Assembly (NCBI GenBank): GCA_009695405.1
Contig: SIAZ01000178.1
Coordinates: 1-7,434, forward strand
Direction: 5' to 3'
From: Pedosphaera sp.
Lineage (GTDB): Bacteria > Verrucomicrobiota > Verrucomicrobiia > Limisphaerales > UBA9464
DNA: 7,434 nt
Under the pieces are notes generated by a model. The model had not been told where the DNA came from. It saw only the letters and a list, made by a program, of their open reading frames with translations, and made no database searches. This document shows positions 1 through 7,377 of the stretch, piece after piece. Each line of letters begins with the position of its first letter. Position 1 is the first letter of the stretch. Made by a program: the position numbers and the translations under genes.

Positions 1-102
1 TCCGAAATCTTCGACTACATTGAAATCTTCTATAACCGCCAGCGCCGTCACACCTCCCTCCGAGGCCTTTCACCCGCTCAGTTCGAACTCAAAAATAACT
101 AA
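1..102 (+). CDS. IS3-family transposase (OrfB), C-terminal end only
   Basis: This is the tail of an insertion-sequence transposase whose beginning lies before the window. Frame 1 is open from the first base and ends in TAA, giving 33 residues. They include YIEIFYNRQRRHTSL followed by GLSPAQFE, the typical closing segment of IS3/IS150-type OrfB integrases (rve superfamily), which normally read like FxYIExFYNRxRRHSxLGxLSPxxFE. The catalytic DDE residues are outside the window, so activity cannot be judged. An IS3-type terminal inverted repeat follows 19 bases after the stop, as expected. The family call is firm; the subgroup is not determined. Confidence 0.9.
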   Translation, partial: SEIFDYIEIFYNRQRRHTSLRGLSPAQFELKNN

Positions 103-121
103 CCAATAACTCCCTTTTCTC

Positions 122-146
122 TGTCCGTTTTATCGAAGCAGGCCCA
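122..146 (+). repeat. Right terminal inverted repeat of the IS3-family element
   Basis: The 25 bases start TGTCCGTTTTATCG and end GCAGGCCCA. Read inward on the other strand they begin TGGGCCTGC and run to GATAAAACGGACA, a form common at the tips of IS3-family elements, with the usual 5'-TG...CA-3' ends. The base after the final CA is the first from which RarD-like coding sequence can be read (CTC TGG CAG), which supports 146 as the exact edge. The left repeat and the target duplication are outside the window. Confidence 0.75.
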
Positions 147-620
147 CTCTGGCAGGCGGGACGTATTCCTTGGACTAGCTTGGCAATTGCTGGGAGTTGG
201 AGTGGTTACAGCTTCATGCGAAAACGGTCCTTGCTCGGAGCCATTTCCAGTTTAGCAATCGAGACCCTTCTACTAGCTCCTCTGGCTCTCGGACTCTTAC
301 TCTGGCGCCACCACAGCGGCACTGGAGCCTTCACTCATATCAACGCCAAAGTGGATCTGCTCATCCTCTGTTCCGGAGCGGTAACGGCTATTCCCTTGCT
401 GCTTTTTGCCCATGCGGCCCGTCGCATTCGGCTTTCAACCTTGGGGATCCTCCAATACATCGCTCCCACCCTTCAACTCTTCATCGGAATCTGGCTGTAC
501 CACGAACCGTTGAGCCAATCTCGACTGGTCAGCTTTACTTTCATTTGGGCCGCACTCGCACTTTACACCGGCGAGGCTCTATTCACTCAAGGGCGCATCC
601 AAAAAAAACAACTCTTTTGA
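147..620 (+). pseudogene. rarD: RarD/EamA-family transporter, 3' remnant cut by IS3
   Basis: The frame encodes 157 residues that match the C-terminal half of RarD-type permeases (DMT superfamily, EamA fold; about 296 aa in E. coli). RarD is annotated as a chloramphenicol-sensitivity protein, but its true substrate is uncertain. Recognisable blocks are GRIPW then FMRKR, the IETLLLAPLAL helix, AVTAIPLLLFAHAA, RLSTLGILQYIAPTLQ and FIWAALALYTGEALFTQ. They follow the order of E. coli RarD (IETMWLLPVA, VTTVPLLCFTAAA, LRLSTLGFFQYIGPTL, FAFIWVALAI). About four to five hydrophobic helices remain. The first 140 or so residues are missing: the frame runs straight back into the IS3 terminal repeat and stays open to base 99. 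No ATG with a ribosome site exists; the only early candidate is TTG at 180. I call it a pseudogene made by the insertion or a linked deletion. The frame is otherwise intact, so the event may be recent. Confidence 0.85.
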
Positions 621-749
621 TCTACTGATTTCCTCGGCTTACCTCTGCAGCCTATCCATCCTACCTCGTCCCTTTTTTAAGCATAAAGCACCCAAATATT
701 TGCCCTTAATCTTGCAGCGAACAACTGAAAATAAAATCTGCTAGAAAGA

Positions 750-778
750 TTGAAAGCCTGAACCTCAAGCCATTTAAG
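750..778 (+). promoter_or_regulatory. Candidate sigma-70-type promoter for gltBD
   Basis: TTGAAA (750-755, five of six to the -35 consensus) and TTTAAG (773-778, four of six to the -10 consensus) are separated by exactly 17 bases. Transcription would start near 785, leaving a leader of about 165 bases before gltB. A rival, TTGACC at 836-841, has a good -35 but only a poor -10 (TACCTT at 861-866, spacing 19). Such matches occur by chance in AT-rich DNA, so this is a weak prediction. Confidence 0.3.
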
Positions 779-890
779 TCATTCCAATAACCAAAATAAG
801 CTGCTAGCAAATTTAGCGTCAACATCATCTCCTACTTGACCCCCACTAGCTATCTTCGCGTACCTTCACAACAGTCGGTCAGTAGTTTCA

Positions 891-940
891 GTTTCAAACC
901 GGCCCATCGCAGAATTAATCACAGTCAAATCGTTTCAAAC
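891..940 (+). promoter_or_regulatory. Paired GTTTCAAAC motif, possible operator
   Basis: The 9-mer GTTTCAAAC occurs at 891-899 and again at 932-940, 41 bases apart, close to four helical turns. Each copy is a short palindrome around a central C (GTTT-C-AAAC), and the second extends to CGTTTCAAACG (931-941). A half copy, GTTTCA, sits at 885-890 directly before the first. The second copy ends 8 bases before the gltB ATG, where a bound protein or RNA structure could affect translation. The repeat and symmetry are seen; the regulatory role is inference. Confidence 0.35.
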
Positions 941-948
941 GTCGAAGA

Positions 949-3900
949 ATGATCAAAAGCAACGAGCAGGGAGTTTTTCCGGTGTCACCACGCTTGGATG
1001 CGCCTCAAAAACAGGGGCTTTACGACCCGCGCCACGAACACGACGCCTGCGGCGTGGGATTTGTCGCCAATATTAAAGGGCAGAAATCTCACAGACTGGT
1101 CGAGCAAGGGTTGCAGATTCTTCAAAATCTTGATCATCGCGGAGCCTGTGGTTCCGAGGTGAACACCGGCGATGGCGCAGGTATTCTGATTCAAGTACCA
1201 CACGAGTTTCTGGTTGAGGCGACAAAAGCAACCGGCATCAACTTACACGCCGAAGGACAATACGGAGTCGGAATGATCTACATGCCTCCCGATCCTCGGG
1301 AACGCCGCAAAATCGAGCAGACCTTCGAAAAAATCGTCAACTCTGAAGGTCAAGAGTTCCTCGGATGGCGAACGGTACCAAAAGACAACAGTTCACTCGG
1401 TGAAACAGCTAAATCGGCTGAGCCTCATGTGGCTATGGTGTTCATCGGGCGTGGTGAAGGGATAGCCGATGACCTTGCTTTCGAACGTAAACTCTACGTT
1501 ATCCGAAAGAAATCTCACAAAGAGATCCGCTGTTCCACTATGGACGGTAGTGCCTATTGGTATGTTTGCAGCTTGTCCTGCCGTACCTTGGTCTACAAGG
1601 GAATGTTGCTCACCGAACAGGTTGGTACTTATTTTTCTGATCTTCGCAATCCGCTGATGAAGACGGCGCTGGCGCTTGTTCATTCTCGTTTCAGCACCAA
1701 TACTTTTCCTAGTTGGTCCCGTTCACATCCCTACCGGTACGTGGCTCACAATGGCGAGATCAACACGCTGCGGGGTAACATCAACTGGATGAGGGCTCGT
1801 GAAGCTCTCTTTGCTTCTGATGCCTTTGGTGAAGACATCGAAAAAATTCTCCCTATCGTTGATTCAAACGGCAGCGATTCAGCGATGTTTGATAATGTGC
1901 TGGAACTTCTCGTTCTAGCCGGCAGATCGCTGCCTCATGCGATGATGATGATGATCCCTGAGCCTTGGGCAAATCATGAGTCTATGAGCGACGAAAAGAA
2001 GGCTTTCTACGAGTACCATTCCTACCTAATGGAACCGTGGGATGGCCCCGCTTGTATTGCTTTCACTGACGGTATTCGTATCGGCGCATCCCTAGATCGT
2101 AATGGACTGCGCCCCTCACGTTACTACGTCACCAAAGATGATCAGGTAATCATGGCCTCGGAAGTCGGTGTGCTAGATATTGCGCCTGAAAATATCGCGC
2201 AGAAAGGCCGCTTGCAGCCGGGTCGGATGTTCTACATCGATACAGAACAGGGGCGAATCGTCGACGATACCGAGATCAAAGATCAGATTGCGGGAGAACA
2301 GCCGTACCGACAGTGGCTGAATCAACATATGATTGAACTGGATTCCTTACCGGAACCAGATCAAGCAGCAGAATCCAGTCACGGGGCTGTCCAACGACGT
2401 CAGCAGGCCTTCGGTTATACTTTTGAAGACTTGCGACTCCTCATGGTTCCCATGGCACGCGATGCCGTCGAAGCCGTCGGTTCTATGGGTACTGACACCC
2501 CTCTAGCGGTGCTATCCAATCAACCGCAATCTCTCTACAACTACTTCCAACAATTGTTTGCTCAGGTTACCAATCCGCCGATTGACTGTATCCGAGAAGA
2601 GATTGTAACCAGTGCCGAGACGACGATCGGTTCAGAGAAAAACTTGCTTAATCCGCTACCGGAAAGTTGCCATCTCATCGAACTCAAGTCGCCCGTCCTT
2701 ACCAATGAGGAATTTGCCAAACTCAAGCACCTCGATCAATCGGGCTACAAGTCGGTTACCCTACCTATCCTCTACAAGGTGGATAAAGGAGCCAAAGGCC
2801 TCGAGAAAGCTCTCTCCGACCTTTTCAAGAAGGCCAATTTAGCTATCGAAGAGGGTGTCAATATCCTAATCCTATCTGATCGCGGTATTGGTCCCAAAAA
2901 TGCCGCTATTCCCGCCCTTCTTGCCGTGAGTGGTCTTCATCATCACTTAATCCGGGCCGGGACACGGACACGGGTTGGATTAGTTCTCGAATCAGGGGAA
3001 CCGCGTGAAGTACATCACTTCTCACTCCTGATCGGCTACGGTTGCGGTGCCATTAATCCGTACTTGGCTTTTGAATCACTCGACGACCTCATCAACCAAG
3101 GATTACTGGTCAATGTCGACCACAAAAAAGCCTGTAAGAATTTCGTTAAAGCGGCCGTAAAAGGGGTTATTAAAGTCGCTTCGAAGATGGGTATTTCGAC
3201 GATCCAATCCTATCGCGGTGCACAGATTTTTGAGGCGATTGGAATTAACGAACAGTTGGTGGACAAGTACTTCACTTGGACTTCAACTCGTGTTGAAGGC
3301 ATCGGTATGGAAGAAATCGCTCTGGAAGTTGAAACCCGCCATCGCCGGGCGTTCCCAGATCGACAAACTGTTAACCGCACTCTGGATGTAGGCGGTCAAT
3401 ACCAATGGCGTAGTGAGGGAGAATATCATCTCTTCAACCCTGAGACCGTTCATAAACTGCAAAAAGCAGTTCGTAATGCAGATTACAAGGTCTTTAAAGA
3501 GTACTCTGCATTGGTCAATGAACAGTTTAAACATTGGGCAACACTGCGAGGTTTGCTCGACTTTAAACCTGCGGAACCGATTCCTATCGACCAAGTGGAA
3601 TCGGTAGAAGCAATCGTCAAACGCTTCAAAACTGGTGCCATGAGCTACGGGTCCATTTCCAAGGAAGCGCACGAGGCTCTTGCTGTGGCGATGAACCGGA
3701 TTGGCGGCCGTTCAAACACCGGCGAAGGCGGCGAAGATCCGACCCGCTATATTCCCGAAGCCAATGGGGATTCCAAAAACTCGGCCATCAAGCAGGTGGC
3801 GAGCGGTCGTTTCGGCGTCACTAGCTCCTATCTGGTCAATGCACAGGAATTGCAGATCAAGATGGCTCAAGGTGCCAAACCCGGTGAGGGCGGCCAGTTA

Positions 3901-5577
3901 CCGGGCGGCAAGGTCTATCCTTGGATCGCTAAGGTTCGCCATTCAACCCCTGGTGTCGGTCTAATCTCGCCACCTCCTCATCACGATATCTACTCAATCG
4001 AAGATCTGGCTGAACTTATTCACGATCTCAAGAATGGTAATGTCCATGCCCGAATCAGCGTCAAATTAGTCTCCGAAGTCGGAGTCGGTACCATCGCTGC
4101 CGGTGTCGCCAAGGCGCACGCCGACGTCGTACTGATCTCTGGTTACGACGGCGGTACCGGTGCTTCGCCCCAAGGTTCAATTAAACACGCCGGTATTCCT
4201 TGGGAACTCGGTCTCGCCGAAACTCACCAGACTCTAGTTCTCAATAACCTCAGATCACGGATCGTCGTGGAAACTGATGGCCAATTGAAGACCGGTCGAG
4301 ATGTTGTCCTCGCCGCGCTCTTGGGCGCCGAAGAGTTTGGCTTCGCCACCGCGCCGCTGGTTGCACTGGGTTGCATAATGATGCGCGTCTGCCACCTCAA
4401 TACCTGCCCAGTCGGTGTGGCCACTCAAGATCCGGAACTTCGAAAACACTTCACAGGTGATCCCGCGCATGCTGTCAACTTCATGCTCTTCATCGCTCAA
4501 GAAGTGCGCGAAATCATGGCTCAACTTGGCTTCCGATCACTCACCGATATGGTAGGCCGCACTGACCGCCTCGAACCCCGTAAGGCAATTGAACACTGGA
4601 AGGCTAAGTGCGTTGACTTCAGCAAAATCCTCTACCAACCCGATGTCGGACCTGAAGTCGGGCGCTATTGTCAAATAACTCAAGATCACGGGATCTCCAA
4701 ATCACTCGATGTCACCCGACTCCTCGAGATCTGCAAACCGGCATTGGATCGAAAAGAAAAAGTCCGTGCCACGCTTCCTATCCGCAATGTCAACCGAGTG
4801 ACTGGCACAATCACTGGCAGTGAACTCACTCGACGTCATGGTGCTAATGGGTTACCGGAGGACACTATTCACCTCACCTTCCAAGGGAGCGCTGGACAAA
4901 GTTTTGGCGCATTCGTGCCTCCGGGCATGACTCTCGTCTTGGAAGGCGATGCAAACGACTATCTGGGCAAGGGTTTATCGGGCGGTAAAATCATTCTCTA
5001 CCCACCTGAGGCTTCTACCTTCCCCTCAGAAGAAAATATGATCACTGGCAATGTGGCTTTATACGGTGCCACTGCAGGCAAAGTTTATATTCGAGGCATG
5101 GCAGGGGAACGTTTTGCAGTCCGCAATTCGGGTGTCACAGCCGTCGTCGAATCGATCGGCGACCATGGTTGCGAATACATGACCGGCGGCAAAGTTGTGG
5201 TGCTGGGACGATCCGGTCGCAATTTTGCGGCAGGTATGTCCGGGGGGGTCGCCTATATTCTCGATGAAGCAGGGGACTTCCCGACGCGTTGCAATCTGCA
5301 AATGGTCGCTATTGAACCTCTCGACGCCGAGGATACAGCCGATCTAAAGACTCTCGTTGGCGATCATGCCATCAATACTCGAAGCCTGCGGGCTGCCAAG
5401 ATTCTTGCCGAATGGGACTCCTATCTACCGCGCTTTGTGAAGGTCATGCCAAAGGATTACAAACGGGTACAGGAAGCCATTAAAAAGGCAAAGGCCGATG
5501 GCTTGACCGGTGACGACGCTCTGAATGCAGCTTTCGAGATGAACTCGAAGGACATCGCGCGTGTGGGTGGCGGTTAA
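949..5577 (+). CDS. gltB: Glutamate synthase large (alpha) subunit
   Basis: Cytoplasmic GOGAT large subunit: it hydrolyses glutamine, channels the ammonia, and reductively aminates 2-oxoglutarate on FMN to give glutamate. At 1542 aa it is slightly longer than E. coli GltB (about 1490-1520). The class II glutaminase domain starts at Cys34 in EHDACGVGF, the nucleophile expected after removal of a propeptide of 33 residues, or 22 if GTG 982 is the start. It also holds HSRFSTN (245-251), AHNGEIN (266-272) and GSDS (308-311). A central domain follows (about 490-800, with SNQPQSLYNYF near 523). The FMN synthase domain (about 850-1230) has GAMSYGS (896-902), GEGGEDP (925-931), GAKPGEGGQLPGG after K971, and GYDGGTGASP (1065-1074). 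Cys1142, Cys1148 and Cys1153 (C-x5-C-x4-C) are the 3Fe-4S ligands. A C-terminal GXGXG beta-helix spans about 1290-1490. No frameshift or missing motif is seen. ATG 949 is kept by length convention; GTG 982 has the better ribosome site. Transcribed with gltD 42 bases downstream. Confidence 0.98.
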   Translation: MIKSNEQGVFPVSPRLDAPQKQGLYDPRHEHDACGVGFVANIKGQKSHRLVEQGLQILQNLDHRGACGSEVNTGDGAGILIQVPHEFLVEATKATGINLHAEGQYGVGMIYMPPDPRERRKIEQTFEKIVNSEGQEFLGWRTVPKDNSSLGETAKSAEPHVAMVFIGRGEGIADDLAFERKLYVIRKKSHKEIRCSTMDGSAYWYVCSLSCRTLVYKGMLLTEQVGTYFSDLRNPLMKTALALVHSRFSTNTFPSWSRSHPYRYVAHNGEINTLRGNINWMRAREALFASDAFGEDIEKILPIVDSNGSDSAMFDNVLELLVLAGRSLPHAMMMMIPEPWANHESMSDEKKAFYEYHSYLMEPWDGPACIAFTDGIRIGASLDRNGLRPSRYYVTKDDQVIMASEVGVLDIAPENIAQKGRLQPGRMFYIDTEQGRIVDDTEIKDQIAGEQPYRQWLNQHMIELDSLPEPDQAAESSHGAVQRRQQAFGYTFEDLRLLMVPMARDAVEAVGSMGTDTPLAVLSNQPQSLYNYFQQLFAQVTNPPIDCIREEIVTSAETTIGSEKNLLNPLPESCHLIELKSPVLTNEEFAKLKHLDQSGYKSVTLPILYKVDKGAKGLEKALSDLFKKANLAIEEGVNILILSDRGIGPKNAAIPALLAVSGLHHHLIRAGTRTRVGLVLESGEPREVHHFSLLIGYGCGAINPYLAFESLDDLINQGLLVNVDHKKACKNFVKAAVKGVIKVASKMGISTIQSYRGAQIFEAIGINEQLVDKYFTWTSTRVEGIGMEEIALEVETRHRRAFPDRQTVNRTLDVGGQYQWRSEGEYHLFNPETVHKLQKAVRNADYKVFKEYSALVNEQFKHWATLRGLLDFKPAEPIPIDQVESVEAIVKRFKTGAMSYGSISKEAHEALAVAMNRIGGRSNTGEGGEDPTRYIPEANGDSKNSAIKQVASGRFGVTSSYLVNAQELQIKMAQGAKPGEGGQLPGGKVYPWIAKVRHSTPGVGLISPPPHHDIYSIEDLAELIHDLKNGNVHARISVKLVSEVGVGTIAAGVAKAHADVVLISGYDGGTGASPQGSIKHAGIPWELGLAETHQTLVLNNLRSRIVVETDGQLKTGRDVVLAALLGAEEFGFATAPLVALGCIMMRVCHLNTCPVGVATQDPELRKHFTGDPAHAVNFMLFIAQEVREIMAQLGFRSLTDMVGRTDRLEPRKAIEHWKAKCVDFSKILYQPDVGPEVGRYCQITQDHGISKSLDVTRLLEICKPALDRKEKVRATLPIRNVNRVTGTITGSELTRRHGANGLPEDTIHLTFQGSAGQSFGAFVPPGMTLVLEGDANDYLGKGLSGGKIILYPPEASTFPSEENMITGNVALYGATAGKVYIRGMAGERFAVRNSGVTAVVESIGDHGCEYMTGGKVVVLGRSGRNFAAGMSGGVAYILDEAGDFPTRCNLQMVAIEPLDAEDTADLKTLVGDHAINTRSLRAAKILAEWDSYLPRFVKVMPKDYKRVQEAIKKAKADGLTGDDALNAAFEMNSKDIARVGGG
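968..973 (+). promoter_or_regulatory. Shine-Dalgarno AGGGAG pointing to an internal GTG start of gltB
   Basis: AGGGAG lies 8 bases before an in-frame GTG at 982-984, an ideal spacing. The ATG at 949 has only GAAG immediately before it, too close for a good ribosome site. This site may decide the true gltB start and shorten the protein by 11 residues. Confidence 0.45.
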
Positions 5578-5619
5578 ACGGTATATTAACGATTTATAGA
5601 CCCCAAACGAGACTAAGAA

Positions 5620-7098
5620 ATGGGCAAACCTACCGGATTTCTAGAATTTCTCCGCGAACTACCAATCGATCGGAGCGCACAAAAACGTATCCATGATTGG
5701 AACGAATTTCATGAGCACATGGACGAAAAAAACCTCCGACAGCAGGGGGCTCGTTGCATGGACTGTGGGATCCCGTTTTGTCATAGCGGTACGCTTATCA
5801 GCGGCATGGCTAGTGGTTGTCCGATCAATAACCTCATCCCTGAATGGAACGACCTCGTTTACCGAGGGCTCTGGAAAGAGGCTTTAGACCGACTCCATAA
5901 GACAAATAACTTCCCTGAGTTCACTGGGCGAGTCTGCCCTGCTCCTTGCGAAGGATCTTGCGTCCTAGGGATTAACGCGCCCCCGGTCACCATTAAGAAC
6001 ATTGAATGCACCATTATCGACCACGCTTGGGAGGAAGGTTGGGTCAAGCCAGAACCTCCGAAGAAACGAACCGGTAAAAAAGTCGCCGTGATTGGCTCGG
6101 GCCCAGCGGGGCTTTGCGCCGCGGCTCAACTCAATAAGGCAGGTCACTGGGTAACGGTTTACGAGCGTGCTGATCGCCCAGGTGGGCTTCTCATGTATGG
6201 GATCCCCAACATGAAACTCGACAAAACAAAGGTGGTCCTACGCCGCATTAAGCAAATGGAAAAAGAAGGGATCGCTTTCCGTTGCAGTTGCGAGGTAGGT
6301 AAGGATATCGCCTCTTCCGAATTGATGGAGGAATTTGATGCCATCGTTCTTTGCACTGGCGCAACCAAACCACGCGATTTACCGATCGAAGGTCGCTCAC
6401 TCAAGGGCATCCACTTCGCCATGGAATTCTTACATGGCAACACCAAGTCGCTTCTCGATCAATTAAACCCGTCTCTCTCCGCCACTGACAAAGAGGTCAT
6501 CATTATCGGTGGTGGAGATACCGGTACCGATTGCGTCGGAACCTCTATGCGACATGGCTGCAAGAGCTTGGTGCAGGTTGAAATTCTACCGCGTCCACCC
6601 GAAAAACGCGCCAAGGATAATCCTTGGCCCGAATGGCCAAAGACCTACAAATTAGATTATGGACAGGAGGAAGCCGCCGCAAAGTTTGGCGATGATCCCC
6701 GCGTCTATCTGACCACATCAAAGAAATTCATCGGCGACGCCGATGGTAATGTCACTGGGGTTCATCTCGTCGAAATTAAGTGGGAAAAAAACGAAAAGGG
6801 GCAATTCATCCCTATCGATGTGCCCGGTACAGACCGTATTGTTCCTGCCAGACTGGTTCTATTGGCAATGGGTTTTCTCGGACCGGAACAACCCTTACTG
6901 GAGGGCCTCGGAATCGAGAGAGATCCACGATCCAACGTGCGCGCCGAACATGGCAAATATCTGACCAGCCTTCCCAAAGTGTTTGCCGCTGGCGATTGTC
7001 GGCGGGGTCAAAGCCTCGTGGTCTGGGCTTTCAACGAAGGCCGAGGTGCCGCTCGTGAATGCGACCGCTTCCTTATGGGTTCGACCGAATTACCCTGA
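5620..7098 (+). CDS. gltD: Glutamate synthase small (beta) subunit
   Basis: This subunit oxidises NAD(P)H on FAD and passes electrons through iron-sulfur clusters to the FMN of GltB. At 492 aa it is within the family's usual length. The N-terminal ferredoxin-like part has Cys46, Cys49, Cys54 and Cys67, then Cys106, Cys110 and Cys114 in RVCPAPCEGSC; these are the expected 4Fe-4S ligands. The FAD-binding GSGPAG is at 159-164, with the ERADRPGGLLMYGIP segment after it. The nucleotide-binding GGGDTG is at 297-302, and the closing FAD motif AAGDCRRGQSLVVWAFNEGR at 456-475. Twelve residues separate Cys54 and Cys67 (GTLISGMASG within), where E. coli-type GltD has about three; I recall this longer form from cyanobacterial-type enzymes. 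The start ATG has a modest GAGA ribosome site 7 bases upstream. It is the second gene of the operon and is followed by a terminator. Related NAD(P)H-flavin subunits share the fold, but the adjacent gltB settles the role. Confidence 0.98.
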   Translation: MGKPTGFLEFLRELPIDRSAQKRIHDWNEFHEHMDEKNLRQQGARCMDCGIPFCHSGTLISGMASGCPINNLIPEWNDLVYRGLWKEALDRLHKTNNFPEFTGRVCPAPCEGSCVLGINAPPVTIKNIECTIIDHAWEEGWVKPEPPKKRTGKKVAVIGSGPAGLCAAAQLNKAGHWVTVYERADRPGGLLMYGIPNMKLDKTKVVLRRIKQMEKEGIAFRCSCEVGKDIASSELMEEFDAIVLCTGATKPRDLPIEGRSLKGIHFAMEFLHGNTKSLLDQLNPSLSATDKEVIIIGGGDTGTDCVGTSMRHGCKSLVQVEILPRPPEKRAKDNPWPEWPKTYKLDYGQEEAAAKFGDDPRVYLTTSKKFIGDADGNVTGVHLVEIKWEKNEKGQFIPIDVPGTDRIVPARLVLLAMGFLGPEQPLLEGLGIERDPRSNVRAEHGKYLTSLPKVFAAGDCRRGQSLVVWAFNEGRGAARECDRFLMGSTELP

Positions 7099-7136
7099 GG
7101 AAACAAACGCTCCAACGACTTATTGCCCTCTAGAAT

Positions 7137-7172
7137 GGCGGCTTCAGTGTAAAACTGAAGCTGCCTTTTTTT
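7137..7172 (+). terminator. Intrinsic terminator of the gltBD operon
   Basis: GGCGGCTTCAGT (7137-7148) pairs with ACTGAAGCTGCC (7154-7165) over 12 base pairs, one of them a G-T wobble, around a five-base loop GTAAA. Seven T residues (7166-7172) follow at once. It lies 38 bases after the gltD stop. It should end gltBD transcription before it collides with the convergent IS66 gene. The T-run suits the + strand; on the minus strand the matching U-tract is lacking. Confidence 0.9.
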
Positions 7173-7287
7173 GAAGGTGATATTAGGAAACTGACAAAGC
7201 TTCCTCGTCTTTTGAAAACCTAGCAAACCGATGAAACCTCCCTATCCAGTTTACCTCAACCTTAGATCTAGGAGCCCTAACTCATCC
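7173..7287. other. Short spacer between terminator and IS66 end
   Basis: I see no gene or RNA here. The only structure is a small palindrome TAGATCTA at 7263-7270, extendable by a wobble and one more pair, too short to interpret. The last eight bases (7280-7287, ACTCATCC) would be one copy of the IS66 target duplication if the element is intact. Confidence 0.5.
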
Positions 7288-7312
7288 GTAAGCGTACGCC
7301 CAACCTCATGGT
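7288..7312 (+). repeat. Probable terminal inverted repeat of the IS66 element
   Basis: GTAAGCGTACGCCC starts at 7288. IS66-family tips typically begin GTAAGCG. The inner border of the repeat is an estimate, because the partner repeat is not in the window. Confidence 0.55.
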
Positions 7313-7377
7313 TCCCTAGTTGCCGAAAGTAGGATATTCCGCGATCGAAGGCGGGGAAGAAAGGTCGACCGACCGGA

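Larger units (their letters stand above)
1..146 (+). mobile_element. IS3-family insertion sequence, right end (partial)
   Basis: The transposase C-terminus (1-102) and the terminal repeat (122-146) together mark the right end of an IS3-family element that enters from the left. It points the same way as the rarD remnant and gltB, so read-through from the element could reach them. Whether the element is complete cannot be seen. Confidence 0.85.
621..948. other. Non-coding leader between rarD remnant and gltB
   Basis: These 328 bases carry no credible ORF, tRNA or convincing terminator hairpin. The stretch is AT-richer than the genes around it. It must hold the gltBD promoter unless transcription enters from the IS. 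The noteworthy contents are a candidate promoter (750-778) and two copies of GTTTCAAAC (891-899 and 932-940). I saw no riboswitch-like architecture, though a glutamine or 2-oxoglutarate responsive leader cannot be excluded by eye. Confidence 0.6.

Noticed and set aside
197..628. A 143-residue ORF on the + strand over the rarD remnant
   Set aside because: It is out of frame with the recognisable RarD sequence, rich in S, H, R and P with no domain, and is a shadow of that frame.
601..680. Terminator after the rarD remnant, suggested by the CCCTTTTTT run near 670-677
   Set aside because: No stable GC-rich hairpin precedes the T-run, so intrinsic termination is not supported.
621..948. tRNA, small RNA or riboswitch in the leader
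   Set aside because: No cloverleaf, conserved riboswitch core or strong hairpin with T-run could be seen by eye. A covariance-model search would be needed to exclude glutamine or similar leaders.
1942..1953. Four ATG codons in a row in gltB, a possible repeat
   Set aside because: They encode the Met run in HAMMMMIPEPW, which is normal at this place in GltB homologues.
3283..3672. A 129-residue minus-strand ORF inside gltB
   Set aside because: It lies opposite a continuous, conserved part of gltB, has no recognisable domain and no supporting ribosome site. The other short antisense and alternate-frame ORFs within gltB and gltD were rejected likewise.
7263..7270. TAGATCTA palindrome as an operator or attachment site
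   Set aside because: It is only eight bases, single-copy, and lies after the terminator with no gene to control.
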